From Anseranas semipalmata (taxonomy: Eukaryota; Chordata; Aves; Anseriformes; Anseranatidae), in assembly GCA_013399115.1 (NCBI GenBank), contig VXAA01003158.1, forward strand, positions 210,508 through 274,507: 64,000 bases of DNA, given 5' to 3'. A program made the position numbers and the translations under genes. Below are positions 43,671-55,758 of the stretch, piece after piece. Within the stretch, counting starts at the first letter, position 1, and every line of letters begins with the position of its first letter. The notes beneath the pieces were generated by a model. That model saw only the letters and a program-made list of their open reading frames with translations. It ran no database searches and was not told where the DNA came from.

Positions 43671-46057
43671 CGGGGGTTCCATGCTAGCTGTCTTGATTTT
43701 TACATGTCTCTGAGATTATTATGAAGTGATGCACAGCAGTCAATGTTATTTATATGAGCTTCCTCTAACGCGGGCATTCTGTTGCCAGTTCAGCCACGCT
43801 GAGAAAATGAAATTATTCTGAACAGGCAGCACCTTGTCAGGACAGCGAGATTACAGCATCTGTGTGCGCTCTGCCTGCGATCAGCCTCCCTGTGCCGGAG
43901 GACCTCGGGCAGGAGCAGGTACCTCCTGAATGCCTGTTTTGTGGTCTCTGTGAATGTGAATCTCATGTGAATGAATGCTGCCTCGGAGCAGCTCTGCGCT
44001 CTGTGAAGGCTTTAGGCTTCTGGGCAGCTTTGTTACTGAAGATTTCATTCTTTGACACTGCAACTGTGATTCCGAGATACTGTAAGGGGAAAGAGATCGC
44101 ATATTAAGTGCTCACAGAAGGACATACTGCATGTTTGCGACTAGAGTAGAGCCAAGTGCTCTGTTTGTGCTTTTTGCTGTAGTAGAATCCAGCAACGTGA
44201 GACTGGAGGATACTGCTTTGTGCAAGCTGCATGTAAGCACTGTGATGAAATGTCTTAATTAAAAATTTAGTAACATTCATCAATGTATTGAACAACAGCA
44301 GCTAGAAAATGATGAGTCCAAAATTACACTACAGTATGTTTTTGTTTCTGCTGCCCTCTCCACGGCTGACTTAACTTTTCCCTCTTTTTGTGCTGTAAGG
44401 TAATTGTAAATAAGTAGGAAGAAATTATGTCCTGAAATTTGAAACAATAGTGGAAGCTGAAAACCTTTTACCTTTGGTTTGAGTGTGTCTAGTACTATGC
44501 TGGCTGCATCCTCTGCAAAACAGGTCTGGGTGGTATAAGTAGGTTATATTTAGCAGTTGGTGGCACTAAGTGAGGTTTTTCTTGTCGGTTAAAAAGGACA
44601 GCGATGTGCTGGAAAGTGTCAAATGGCATCGTGGGGCTGTGGTATTATTGCCACTCAATGACTCCATATCCAATGTGTTCAGATTGCAAGCAAAAAGATG
44701 GCTCTCCTGGCTGCCAACCTTGCTGACTCCATCTGGGATCTAAAATTCAAGCTGTGTCTTTCCTGGCTCTGTCACTAATAATAAAGGTTCTTCATTTGGA
44801 ACTTAGTTAAATAAAATTGATGCTGATGCACGAGCTGAGAGAGAATCCAGCTCGCTTTCCCTGAGACGTGTGGGCTAAGAGCGCTACCAAGTAGGAGCAT
44901 AATCATTTTAATCTGTGAGGTCATCAGACAATTTAGTTCGCACCAGATTTGTGGAGGAAACAGAAGATATTTTAGCATAACAAGCATGTAGATCATGCTG
45001 CGTCTTAACAAATGCTAGAAAGCTGATTGCATTTGGTCAGTTAGCCTGTGTTAGGCTTCTGCTTCCAGGCCAGCCTGGAACAGCTCATTACTTGTAGTTA
45101 GGAAGCTTTTCTGCAAATCTGGGGAAATTACATTTGGTATAACATATGGTATAATCTTCAACTCTGTCCTCGTTGGAAGTGAAGTCTGACTACTCAGTCA
45201 ATGAATTGCCATATTTTTATCAGCAAAATGGATGTGCAGCTGTGACATACACTTCTGAGTGATGTAACCTTTAATGTCTTTGGCAAATACTGGCATTAGC
45301 AGTCTGTTCCTCTCCATTTACATCTCCTCCAGAAAGTCATTACCAGCTGAGATTATACTAACACTTTGTGTCGTGTAGGTGTTTCCTCCTCTGATGCTAT
45401 TGAACTGTCAGTGAATAAAATGCCTCATGTTCTCATTTTCCTCAGAGGAGACAGAGAACAGAGCTTGTGCTGTTTCTTGCCGTACAGAGGGAGGTGTGAG
45501 AAGCGCAAGGCGCTGTGTTGGGCACTGGAAGGACACGCTGTGCAGCATTGTTTGCTCCACACCGCCTCCTGCGGTTCACTTTTACTAAACGCGTGGGGGA
45601 GGAATATATTGGCTAAATTGTACTTGTAGGCATAATATTACGGTGCTTGAAAGGAGGAAGGCAAGTGGTGCTTAACTCCTGCACGTATTGGCAAAGGATT
45701 CTGCTTTCAGCTTCTTGCTCCTTAGCGTGCCCATGGTCTCTGCGTGGCTGGTTCTTGGAAACCGGTGGGATTAGTGCCCAGGGGCTGCGCAGCAGTGGCA
45801 GGGCTGGCTGGAGGGCTGCTTGTCTCTGGTTTTGAGTTCAATGGGAAATCCGTTCTTGCAGGGCTCTCTGGGATCCCCGTCACGCCAGCCCACTCCCGCT
45901 TTTTTCTTTTATTATTCATAGAAACCTTCCTGCTCTAACCCCTGCTTCCAATAACCAGTCAAAATCAGCAGTCAGGCAAAAACGTAGGGAGGTGTGGATG
46001 CCTTTTAGGGTGAGTTCTTCTGTGGCCCAAAGTGACTTTCCTCACTGCTGTCATGTG

Positions 46058-46077
46058 TTTTTTTTTTTTTTTTTTTT
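46058..46077 (+). repeat. T20 homopolymer
   Basis: Twenty consecutive T residues, followed by CTTGTCCCC. Possibly the tail of an old minus-strand retroposed copy, but no source sequence was recognised next to it. Confidence 0.9.
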
Positions 46078-47221
46078 CTTGTCCCCCTGATCTCTTCCCT
46101 CTGTTGGCAGTAAAACACCTCTAAGTCACATCAAGGAGTTTCTTTTGGCCACCGTTGACGAGAATGAGGTATCTCTTGTAAAGACTGGCTTAGGCTTGAA
46201 GTCGCACAGGCCCAGAGCCTTGCTGGTGTGTAACTCATGGGTTACAGAGGGAGTTCATACTTAAACAGCAGGTAAGGCTTTGATGTTTGAGTCTCAGAAA
46301 ATAGGATCTTAAGTATCTGTCTCCTCCTATGGTGGGAAACACCTTTTTCTGAAGTGTGGACTAACTATATCACTTTAATTCATAGTTGTTTAAAGCATTT
46401 CCTTTAAGAGAATCACTTGGAGTCGATAGCTTGGAGTCCCTCTCTGATGAGTTGAGTTTCTGCCAGCCTACATTTGTCTCTTCTCACTAATAACATTATT
46501 CCCTTACCTTTAAAGCCTGCAGTTATGAAACATAACCCTTTTACCTCTTGCCACATTATGGTACAAATACTTAACTCTGAGCGAACGCCGATGCTTTAAA
46601 TTTTAATTCCCCTTTTCCATCAAACAAGGAGTAAGCACATCTTTGTGAGAAAAAGAAGTGGTTTAAACCTGTAACTAGGGAACAACAACTGTTACTGTAA
46701 AAATGGGATGTGGTCTGAATTCCCAGGGACAACTGTCTTTAAAAACAGGCACACAACCCTCCACCCCCCAAACCTGCCAAATTACCAGACTGAATTTCCT
46801 CACTAGCAGGCTTTTGAGGGCTGCTTGCTTGGCTGTCTGCTCTAGGATTATGAGAGAGCATCTCCCTTATCGTTTTGCACATGCTGTACCATCTGTCCTA
46901 AATCTCCTTTTATAGGGTTATGGATTCCAAATGACATTTCTTTCTTAGGAGATAACAGGCATGTCTGCAGAATCTTGCTAGGTATGGCTGTAGTGCTATT
47001 TATGTCACAAGAGTTCCCCCCCCATCCCACAGCCAGAGTGAACTCTGGTGAGCCATTCTGGTTTTCTGTACCCAGGCACTGACAAACCAGTTCATCCCGT
47101 AGTCCCTGGGAAATACAGAGAAAGTTGCCCTGTTCTATGCTGTGTGTTCTGCTCAAAGCAGGGAAAGATGAAATATTACTAAATTCAGACATCACAAGGA
47201 CACAGGATATGCCTTTAATCT

Positions 47222-47248
47222 TTTATTGTACATTATAAAATGTTTATT
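47222..47248 (-). terminator. FNDC5: candidate FNDC5 polyadenylation signals
   Basis: Two minus-strand AATAAA hexamers (TTTATT on + at 47222-47227 and 47243-47248) lie downstream of the last FNDC5 coding exon found. They would give a long 3' UTR, as in mammals. The final exon itself was not located, so the assignment is provisional. Confidence 0.4.
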
Positions 47249-49782
47249 GCTCTGTCTGTATCAGAGGTGTTGACCTCTCCCTCTTGGTGATGGAGGAGTA
47301 TGTTCTGGCAAAGGATCCACTGAAGAGACTTTTGGGGTTGGCCTGCCTTCTGGAACCGGCACAAGGGAAGCCCTTGCTTGTTCACAAACATGTCTGCAGG
47401 CAGACTTCCTAGTGCCTTTCCCCAGATCAGCTGTTTTGGAAAGGCTGGTGACAGTGGAGGTGGAGAGATGGCTGACCTCGGTTACTGCCAGCCTGTTTCT
47501 TTGCAGAGACTTTTCAACCAGGCTCATCTGAGTGCAGGCTTGTTGTGAAGAGATTTAAACACTACTCAGGCCAACCTGTCTGGGTATTTGTTGGGACAAA
47601 TAGGATCTTGCCTCATCCCCTAGTGCATGTAGAGTGGTCTTGTGGAGTAGTTAAATAAATACAGATACCCCATGTCACACTACAAAGAATAATTTTTTTT
47701 CCATGTGATGGTCTTGCATCTACCAGCTTCCAGAGCACCAGCAATCCCAGGGATCCTGTCAGCTTGTGAACATCAAGCACTTAATAAGAGAGAGGAGAAC
47801 CCAACCCCTTTCCCGTTCATCATCATCCTTTTCATGGAGGACTGACTCCAGCAGATGCCTGGCATTACAGCGTCACAAAAAATAGTGCAGACAGGACGTG
47901 TAAGGAGAACCAGACCTTCCCACAGGAACCCTACGAAAAGAAGCAATTTAAGAACTTAAGCCCTCAGAAAAAAGGTCCCTTAGGCAAGAGCCTTTTGCAA
48001 TAAATGGCCATTGCCACTGGAGACCTTGCATAGCAACCGGTATCATGAGTTTTTTCTTTTTTTCTTTTTTTTGTTTGTTTGTTTTTGCTGACTGGCTACA
48101 TTTTTATGGACTGTTTACCATACTGTTGGTGGACTCAGGCCCAGCTGAAAATACCATGAAGAAAATGGTTGAAATTATCCTGGAAGCTAGACAGGAGCTT
48201 CTGGTGTCCCCTCATATTGGTCTGTGCCAAAGTGTTCGGAGTGCCCCGAGTATCTGAGATGAAGAACACCAGTGCGAGACAGGAGAGACAGCAACGCTGG
48301 AGTCATGTGCTGCAGCCTACCTGGAGAACAACTAGGGAAGTTCTCGTGGTAGGAATGGAAACTGGGGTATGACTTTTTTGTTTGTTTTAAAAACCCACCT
48401 GCAAGACATGTTACACGACACATATCAATGGAACAAAGCAAGCCAAGAGCGCACAGCAGCCAAAACCTGGCTGCTAGTTGTGTCTGCGATGATCTTTCCT
48501 TCTTTCTCGCCTGGAGAGGAGTGACAGTGACTGATGCCTGAGCTCACATTAATACTGTCAAGATGTAGTGACAGTGAGAAAAAATAAAGATACAACAAAA
48601 TCTTGTACATTTCCAAAGACAGGAAGATTGTTCCAGAAGACAGAGTGCAAGGGTGGAGAGGAGTGCGTGAGAAGTTGCTCCAGCCCAGGTGATTAATGAG
48701 TCCAGTACAGGATCACCGGAGGCAGTTGTCTCACTGATGCTTTTCCATCTTAATTGTTTGTTTGGGTTTCAGTTTTTTTTGCAGGATTTTTCATTCTGGC
48801 CAGATGTTTTGCAGAACACAGGTAAGGAAGGAGGTGTATGCCATCAAGTGACAATCGCTAGGTCTCCTTCCAAATTGCTCCAACATTATTTCACCTCCCT
48901 AGTCATCAAGGCTCAGAGGCAGAAAGTGAGAGTGAGAAATGGAGTCCATCTTTCAGATGGCAGGCTGTCACGCTTCAATGATATTCACTGAGGGCTTGTT
49001 TTTTGGAAACTAGAAGAGAAGGGACAAATGAAGAAAGGATGTATTAGGAATAACTAGGGAGGAAAAAACACATTGGAGATCTGTGCAGTGTGCTGGTGAA
49101 TTTTGTTTTTGTAAAAGTCCTTATTCCCATCCCCTGAGGGGAAGGAAAAGGGCAAGCAGTGAGCACGAATTAGTGGACTATTTCAAATAATAAGTAAATG
49201 CAAAGTGGTGGGGATGTGCCAGAACACAAGTTGTGAATAGAAACACAGGAAAGTCAATTAATGGAATAAATTGGTATAAATTATAGGCTTGAGTCTCCTT
49301 ACATTATAAATGTAGCGTGCCTTTAACATCACATGTATTACTAGCCATGCTCCTGCTGATCAATTTTTCAGTTAATTGCAAGAGTAATATCCCCTTTACC
49401 GCTTGCCACCTTAGCACTCTGGGGGTGAGGAACCAAGCAGCTCAGGGACCGCAACATTGCTCAGTGCATTTTTCTTCTAGAGATGCTCAGATATTTCAAA
49501 AATATAGACTGAAATCTGTTTTACTGATGGACACAGACTATCCCGGAGGTGGGAGCGAAATGCTGGTATCCTGACACCTCTGGGATGCTCAGACCACTAA
49601 AGAAGCCCTGGTGCTGGCATGCCTGGAGGTGAAGGAGTGTTTCCTTTCTTCATCCCAGCTGCAGAAAGGAGGCTGGAGCGAGGATGTTTAACAGCGGCTG
49701 CTTTGGGGGTAATTTAGCTGAGTGCCAGCTGGAAGTTGATTGTCTGCCGTGCCCCCCGCGCTGTGTGCCAGCATCCTCTCAC

Positions 49783-52700
49783 CTTGCTGCGGAGGAGCCC
49801 TCCGCCCTGGTGCTCGGGAGTGCTGTTCTCCGAGGCGCTCTTGACTTTCTCCTTGCTGTTGTTTGGCTCATTGTCTTTGATGATATCGTACTGTCTGCAA
49901 AACAGGGCGATCACCCCTAACAGGAAAAAGCATTAGTGATCACACACATGAGCTCAGCCCCTGAGCCTGCAGAGATCAGAGATCCCTTGCTCGCCAGCCA
50001 GCTTTGTGCCTTCTGGTAGAGATCTCAGCAGCATTCACAATTGCTCCTAAGGATCATTTTCTAACACAGCTAGTCAGCCTTCTGGCTGTTTCCTTCTCAG
50101 TGCCAAGTTCCATGCTAAACTAGTCAGACGGAAGGACAGAAGATTAATTATATTTCAACTTTGCTGTCATTAAATGGGACAAGTGTTTTAAGCCCTACAT
50201 TTGGATAGCGATTAACACTAACCATGTGGTTAAATGGGAGCTTTGCTTTGCAGACACAGGAGCTCCTGGAATTCCTGGTGAGTGGAAATGTGTCTTATGA
50301 TCTTTCTCCTGTAAGGTGAAGGAAAAGGAGCTGGAGCTGGCAGACGAGGCAGGTACTATACCTGCCTGCATGCTATATAAGCCAGGGTCTCCTGAGCAGC
50401 AGGACCACATCTGCAAATATGCAACAGTGACGGCAGCAAAAGCTGCCAGTGGAAATTTCCTCCCACACACATAAGCACATGAAGAGAAAAGCAGGGGCAG
50501 CAATGACAAATAAGACTGAAAATGTCTTTCTCAGAAGCTTTTACACGGCATTTTGACCAAATAACTTCTCTGTCTGGAGATTCCAAACACGGAGGTAAAG
50601 TAGACCTGAGCAGATGCTGCTCCTCCCTAACTGAAAAATATTGTCACTCCCCTAACAGCAAAACATATGTAGAGCTTTTGCCAGATACCATAAACTACTT
50701 TATAAAGCGAGGTGGTGTTATGGCAGCTGCCCCCAGGCGTTGCTGATAAACACAGTGGTCCAAATTCTTCCTTGTGTATGTGAACAAATGGCTGATCCTA
50801 GGAGAACAGGTGAGCATCTGGCATAGTCACACCTTCTGTGATTTCTGATGGTAAAACTGAGACGCAGAGAAGCAGACAGTCCCAGAAATGCAGTCAGCAC
50901 AAGGGCATGGGTCTCTTCTCTGAGTTCAGAGCCCTGGGCACAAACCAATTCCAGTTTGCATTTGCTAAGACGTTGTCATAAATTCAGGTTATGGCCAGGC
51001 CAAAAGAGCTGGAAAGTGTTGTTTCTATATTGAGACTTTGTAAAGAACCCACTAGAAGAAGAGAGAGCTTTCCCCCACCCACTTTCCGTCATAAATGTAA
51101 GTCATCTGTCTAGAACAGAAACTGTGGTATTAGCAAGTTCTTCGTTCAGATGCTGATCTGAGTTGTAGATTATACTATGGCGGGAGATGAATCAGTTGTT
51201 CAGTCACTTCATGTAATTATTCATGATTGTTTTTACCGGCAGCGCATTTAAATTGGAATGCACAAAGATAAAACTTGACTTAAATGCTGAAAAGACCCTG
51301 GGCTAGAGATTTTTTGTAACCTTAGTTTAGGTTTCCATTTGGTTATCATCTTTAGCAATAATTGCTTTCCAGTCTCTGGAAATGCAAATGACAATGCATG
51401 GTAAACTCAGCAGTGTTCAGGGCAAAAAAATATTTTAGATGGATCTGATTCTGTGTCACCTGGATTCACTTGAAAAACCCCTTGCAGAACTGTATAGGAC
51501 ACAGTTAATCCCTCCATCCCCTCTGTTTTGGCAGCTCTCAGATCAGTGACGGGCTTCCTATTCACATCTCTCCATGGAGGTATCTCATCTCAGCAGAAGT
51601 TAGTGTAAGTGGGCCAAATCCTGTGTTGAAGTAAGCTGGTGTGACCAGTGTCGGTCCAGGACTGTTACACTTTACAGCAGCAGAGATGACAGACCACGGT
51701 CTGTAGAGCATAACCGCTCCCCACGGAAGCTGCGGGTTGTCAGCCCTCGCTGCTCGGTGCTGCTGCAGTGGGTTTCTCTTCTAACCGAGGAGAAGTCTCT
51801 GTGCGACTGTCTGCATCTCTGTGCGCGGCAAACCGGCTTGACTGGGACAAGTGGACTACATGTGGAGAGGCAAAGGTTGTCTTTTATGGATCACGGATTT
51901 ACCACGGTGCTAATTTCCCTGCCTGGCAATTTCCTTGGGTCACCTGAACCATTCCCGCTGGGCAGCCTGCTCTGTGACTTGCAGGGAGCAAATGTTGTTC
52001 CATTAATGTTTTACGCTGCAGCAGGAGCAGCCGCTGACTGGCAGCCAGGGGAGGCTGGAGCTCTAAATAGAAGAGAAACATGCAAACTTTATTTCCCATT
52101 AATTCACGCATGTAATTTCCAAACTGAACAAGCTGAAGAGCTGGCTGCAGCCACTTCAGATATGCTAAGCTGATGGGGTGGGACTCAGGGGTATTTTCCT
52201 CTCCCTACTTGCTAGCTTAAAACATAGGAGCCAGATCTGTCCTAGATACAATTTGGTATAAGGTCTGTTGAAATGTGGTCCCAAACTCATGTTGGAAAAC
52301 TCTTTATTCTCTTTGGAAGCTTCGTGTATATGTTTGTACATATTACACAAAGCCATAGCAAGGGATCTTCATATTGCAGGAGCATGTTTATTTGATGCTC
52401 TGTTAGAGCCTATGTTAGTGTATGTGCCTACACGTGCGCCTGTTGCATCCCACAGCAAAGTGGCCCTAGGATGTTTTTCCTGCACCTCCCACGGCACCAG
52501 GTGCTCTCGGCTGCAGCTGGGCATGTGCCCTTGCTGACAGCCACATACCACAGGAGCTGTCCTGTAGCAGAGCCTCCACTTGGGCTAAAAGGATTAGTGG
52601 CTGCCAAGGTGCGAGGAAGACCAGGGTGGAATTTCAAAAAATTGCCAGAATTGTGGCTCCAAAGCACCCTTTTGGACACCAACTTTCAGCTAATGCTAGT

Positions 52701-55700
52701 CACCTTCCTCCTCCCACCATCCCAAGCTCATGTAGACTTTTCCTTCCTTTGGTTAATGTGCTTCCACTAATGTTGCTCCTCTTCCTATTAAATGCTATTC
52801 TTTGTATTGTAATACTGGATTTTGAGAGGATCTGGGTTTATTGGTGTTTTGATGTTTGGAGCCATTTGTTCTTTCAATACTTCCATTATTTGAATGGCTT
52901 TCGCAGTGGGTTTTAGTGTATATATAGTGAGTGTTGAGACTCTTGATGTCTGACGCATGTTTGAACTTTGGCAGAACTCTTATGGGAATTTCTGTTTTGC
53001 ATGAGAGCTGGAGTCATATAATAAGCCAGGTAATTACGGTGACCCATGTCATTTGAAGGGCTCGAGGCGTCCTAGCGCATGGCTGAGGACATTATCATCA
53101 GTGCTTTCTGGAAAAAATTGAGCTTACAGGATTAGCCATGCTGAATTAGGCAATTGGTTCATCAAGTCCATTATCTACTTCCCGCTGTACCAGCTCAGAC
53201 CTCCGATTCACCTGCTGTTGGCACTGCCCAGCTTCTGATGCTGCAGAGGGAACTGAAGTGCCCCTGCAGCCGAATACGCAGGACTCTTTATGGGAGGGAG
53301 GATTTCTTCTCAGGTCTTACATGATTACACATGCAAACCAAGCAAGCCAGCAGGCCCTAGGGATATTACGCGCTTTTGACAGAAGGATTGAACTGACCTG
53401 CCCACATAAACAACACCACAACAATGATGAGAATTTCCCCTGCTCGCAGCTGTTGGTTTTTCTTCGCCATCTCCTTCATTGTCACCTCATCTGCACAGGG
53501 GGAAAGAGAGATCATGAAACCTACCCACGCGGCTCAGCCAGGCTGCCCTAGACACCGGTGTAGCGGTGCCCCTGCCTCACATCGTCAGTGCATCGGGGCA
53601 GAGCTAGCAGGGAGGGAGCCCTCGCCCGTCAGCCACGCAGACAGCGCGAGCTGTGCTTGAACTCGCGGGCACCGTGCTCGTCCCTGGCAGCCTGCGGGAG
53701 ACGGGCGAGGGAGGAGCGGTAAAACAGGACCAGCAGGCGGTTCCCGCAGAGGAGCTGCCCTGGGGTAAGCCCGCATGTTGTCTGGCCCTGTGGCGATTCA
53801 CTCTGCTGGCTCCGGTCTCTGTTAGTGCCGTCTGTGCCTGTCACAATGCCTTGCATGCTTCAGCAGTTCCTCTCCCGGCTCGGGAGTGTGGAGCCTGGCA
53901 CGGTATTTTTCACTGGAGCCATGGGATTCAGAAATGAGTGGAGCCTTTTTGCAGGGCGTAATGCGCCTCCTTGCCTTCAAAGCACTAAGAAGATTACAGT
54001 TCAGGCCTCCGGGGAGGGAAGCAATGCTCCTCTTAGTGCTTTCAGATGAGCAGCAATTCAGTATTTACAGACACCAAATCGTTTTAGCAGGAAGAGTCAA
54101 GAACTCACAACATCCTAAGAACCATGGCCAAAAGCCCTGCAACAGCGTGAGTCCTCGGTAGGCAGGCAGTAACCCTTGATACCCCAAATCCCTACACTCC
54201 CCAGCCCTTTCTGTAGCACAGATTCTTCCTGACAGAAAACCCTCCACATCTGGGTTGGCTTAAGAGGAACAAATGAAGAAGCTGCCAGGCAGGAACCTGG
54301 AGATATCCATCATCCATGGAGATATTCAAAACCTGAGTAGACCTGATCCTGGACCACCTGCTCTAGTTGACCCTGCTTGAGCAAGGGGTTGGGCTAGATG
54401 ATCTCGAGAGGTCCCGTCCAACCCCAACTATTCTGTGATTTGGCAGAAACCTTTGAAATATAAGAAAAGGGTGAGTCTGTGGGGATTTTTTCCCCTGCTG
54501 TTGTGGAACCCAAGTGCAGGGGGCTCCGTGACTCCCTCCAAGTGCCCTGTGAGCACAGCTGTGCTGTGCCCAGCACCATCCAGAGGTCTGGCTCCACAGG
54601 AGCACACAGGCTGCTCAGGAATTTCCCCTGGCATTCCTCACTTGTGAGGATGCTGGATGCGCTGTGCTCCCAGGCTGGAAACCTTCTCCTCGCTTTGCCT
54701 GTTAAACCTGATCTGAAACGGGAGGAATGAACAGCCACCCCTTGGCAGCAATGGCTCCTAACCTTTTTGCAATATTTTGCAGGGGCAAAGTAACCTCATC
54801 TTGATCTTAGATGTACTTGGTGTGTGTCCAGTACTGAGATGTAACTGTACCAGAGATGCTCGTGCAGAAGTGTGTTTATCTTGCAGTCCCCCTGTGACAA
54901 CAGCCTGAGCCAGCAGCGCCTTGCTGGGCACAGCCCGGAGAGCAGCACAAGCTCAGCATCTCCTGTCTGTTGGGTGCACTCAGGGCATCCTGCTTGTCCA
55001 CGTGGGGCTGTGAGAAGGCACTCAGCCCTGCGTGTGTTTAGCCCAGCTATCCTCATTGCCCAGGATGCTGCCTTCCTCTCTGCAGAGCCCTGCGCTGCCT
55101 GGGCTTCCCAGGGACCACATAGGAACTCACCCACACTTGCCTTTATTTTTAGAGGCTAGTTTCTCAGCTTCCCTGGGGGTCTTGAAGAGGACTGGCTCAC
55201 TGGCAGGGCTCTGGCCTTGGATGCTGATGGACTGGACATGCACAATGTACTCAGTGTCCTCCTCTAGGTCCCAGAGGGCACAGGAGCGGGTGGTGGTGTT
55301 CACCTCCTGGATGAAGCGCAGCATCCGCACGTCCTTCTTCTGGAAGCCGAGAGAGGAGAGCACAGAGTGGTGGAGAGGCCTCCCGTGTGCACTGCTGGCG
55401 TCTAAGACCACTGCTTCCTGCCCTGTCCACCATGGACGTGGAGACCATCGGACCCTTTCCTCTCTGCAGCTACCAATACACGAAGCACTGCTGCAAAGAG
55501 GACGGGAAGGCAGTTCCCTCCCAGACCACGAGGGACAGGACAAGAAGGAATGGGCTTAAACTGCAGCAAGAGAATTTGGAAACCGAGGGGACCTGGGGTG
55601 AAGATGAACGTGACCGGAACTGGGTAACTGTAGGCACTGTACCTGTTGGGAAATTGCAAATCCAATGACAACTTCATCTTCCAGAACATCCCAAGTCACA

Positions 55701-55758
55701 ACGGCTGAGTTGGCTTTCAGATGTTTGACTGTGACATTTACTGGAGCCGATGGGCTGT
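49783..55758 (-). CDS. FNDC5: FNDC5, irisin precursor (first and last coding exons not found)
   Basis: Type I membrane glycoprotein whose shed fibronectin type III ectodomain is the myokine irisin. Exons in transcript order: 55758-55643 (SPSAPVNVTVKHLKANSAVV…), 55339-55141 (KKDVRMLRFIQEVNTTTRSC… to ASKNK), 53490-53398 (EVTMKEMAKKNQQLRAGEIL plus membrane segment), 49916-49783 (VIALFCRQYDIIKDNEPNNS… to GGGLLRSK). Phases agree throughout. Both glycosylation sequons (NVT, NTT) and the single transmembrane helix, split across the last two exons, are conserved, giving near identity to mammalian FNDC5. Intron 55140-53491 has a GC donor. The signal-peptide exon should end in G of the Asp codon; none was recognised up to 64 kb. 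The final exon, which in human adds Ile-stop after LLRSK, was also not located. Confidence 0.96.
49917..53397 (-). other. FNDC5 intron splitting the transmembrane segment
   Basis: 3.5 kb, mixed composition, GT-AG. No nested gene or identified mobile element. Confidence 0.55.
53125..53190 (+). repeat. possible ancient interspersed repeat fragment
   Basis: GCCATGCTGAATTAGGCAAT followed by TTCATCAAGTCCATTATC resembles the fragment at about 2848 and a common sauropsid repeat pattern. The family was not assigned. Confidence 0.3.
53525..53740. other. CpG-rich block beside FNDC5 membrane exon
   Basis: About 200 bases of CpG-rich DNA lie immediately upstream, in FNDC5 sense, of the exon at 53490-53398. 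No coding potential was recognised. An internal promoter is one possibility. Confidence 0.4.
54290..54441 (+). mobile_element. CR1 LINE 3' end fragment
   Basis: Matches the CR1 3' UTR pattern: GGAGATATCCATCATCCATGG, GATATTCAAAACCTGAG, then GGGCTAGATGATCTCGAGAGG, TCCAACCCCAACTATTCTG and the terminal TGATT. Only about 150 bases survive. It lies in the FNDC5 GC-AG intron, antisense to the gene. Confidence 0.9.
55131..55141 (-). other. FNDC5: non-canonical GC splice donor of FNDC5 ectodomain exon
   Basis: The exon ends AAAAATAAAG and the intron begins GCAAGTGTGG. The next exon (ATGAGGTGACAATG) needs exactly one preceding G to make the Asp of KNKDEVTMKEM, so the junction must be at GC. GCAAGT is the typical strong GC donor. 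A GTGAGT lies 10 bases further on; using it, or retaining the intron, leads to Gly-Lys-Cys-Gly and a stop. Confidence 0.8.

Larger units (their letters stand above)
41290..47200. other. intergenic region between convergent S100PBP and FNDC5
   Basis: No gene was recognised in about 5.9 kb. It holds a T20 homopolymer at 46058-46077 and a GC/CpG-rich block at about 43440-43670 that contrasts with the AT-rich surroundings. FNDC5 3' UTR or last-exon sequence may extend into the right end. Confidence 0.5.

Noticed and set aside
46058..46077. T20 run as evidence for a processed pseudogene on the minus strand.
   Set aside because: No recognisable gene-derived sequence lies on the expected side of the run.
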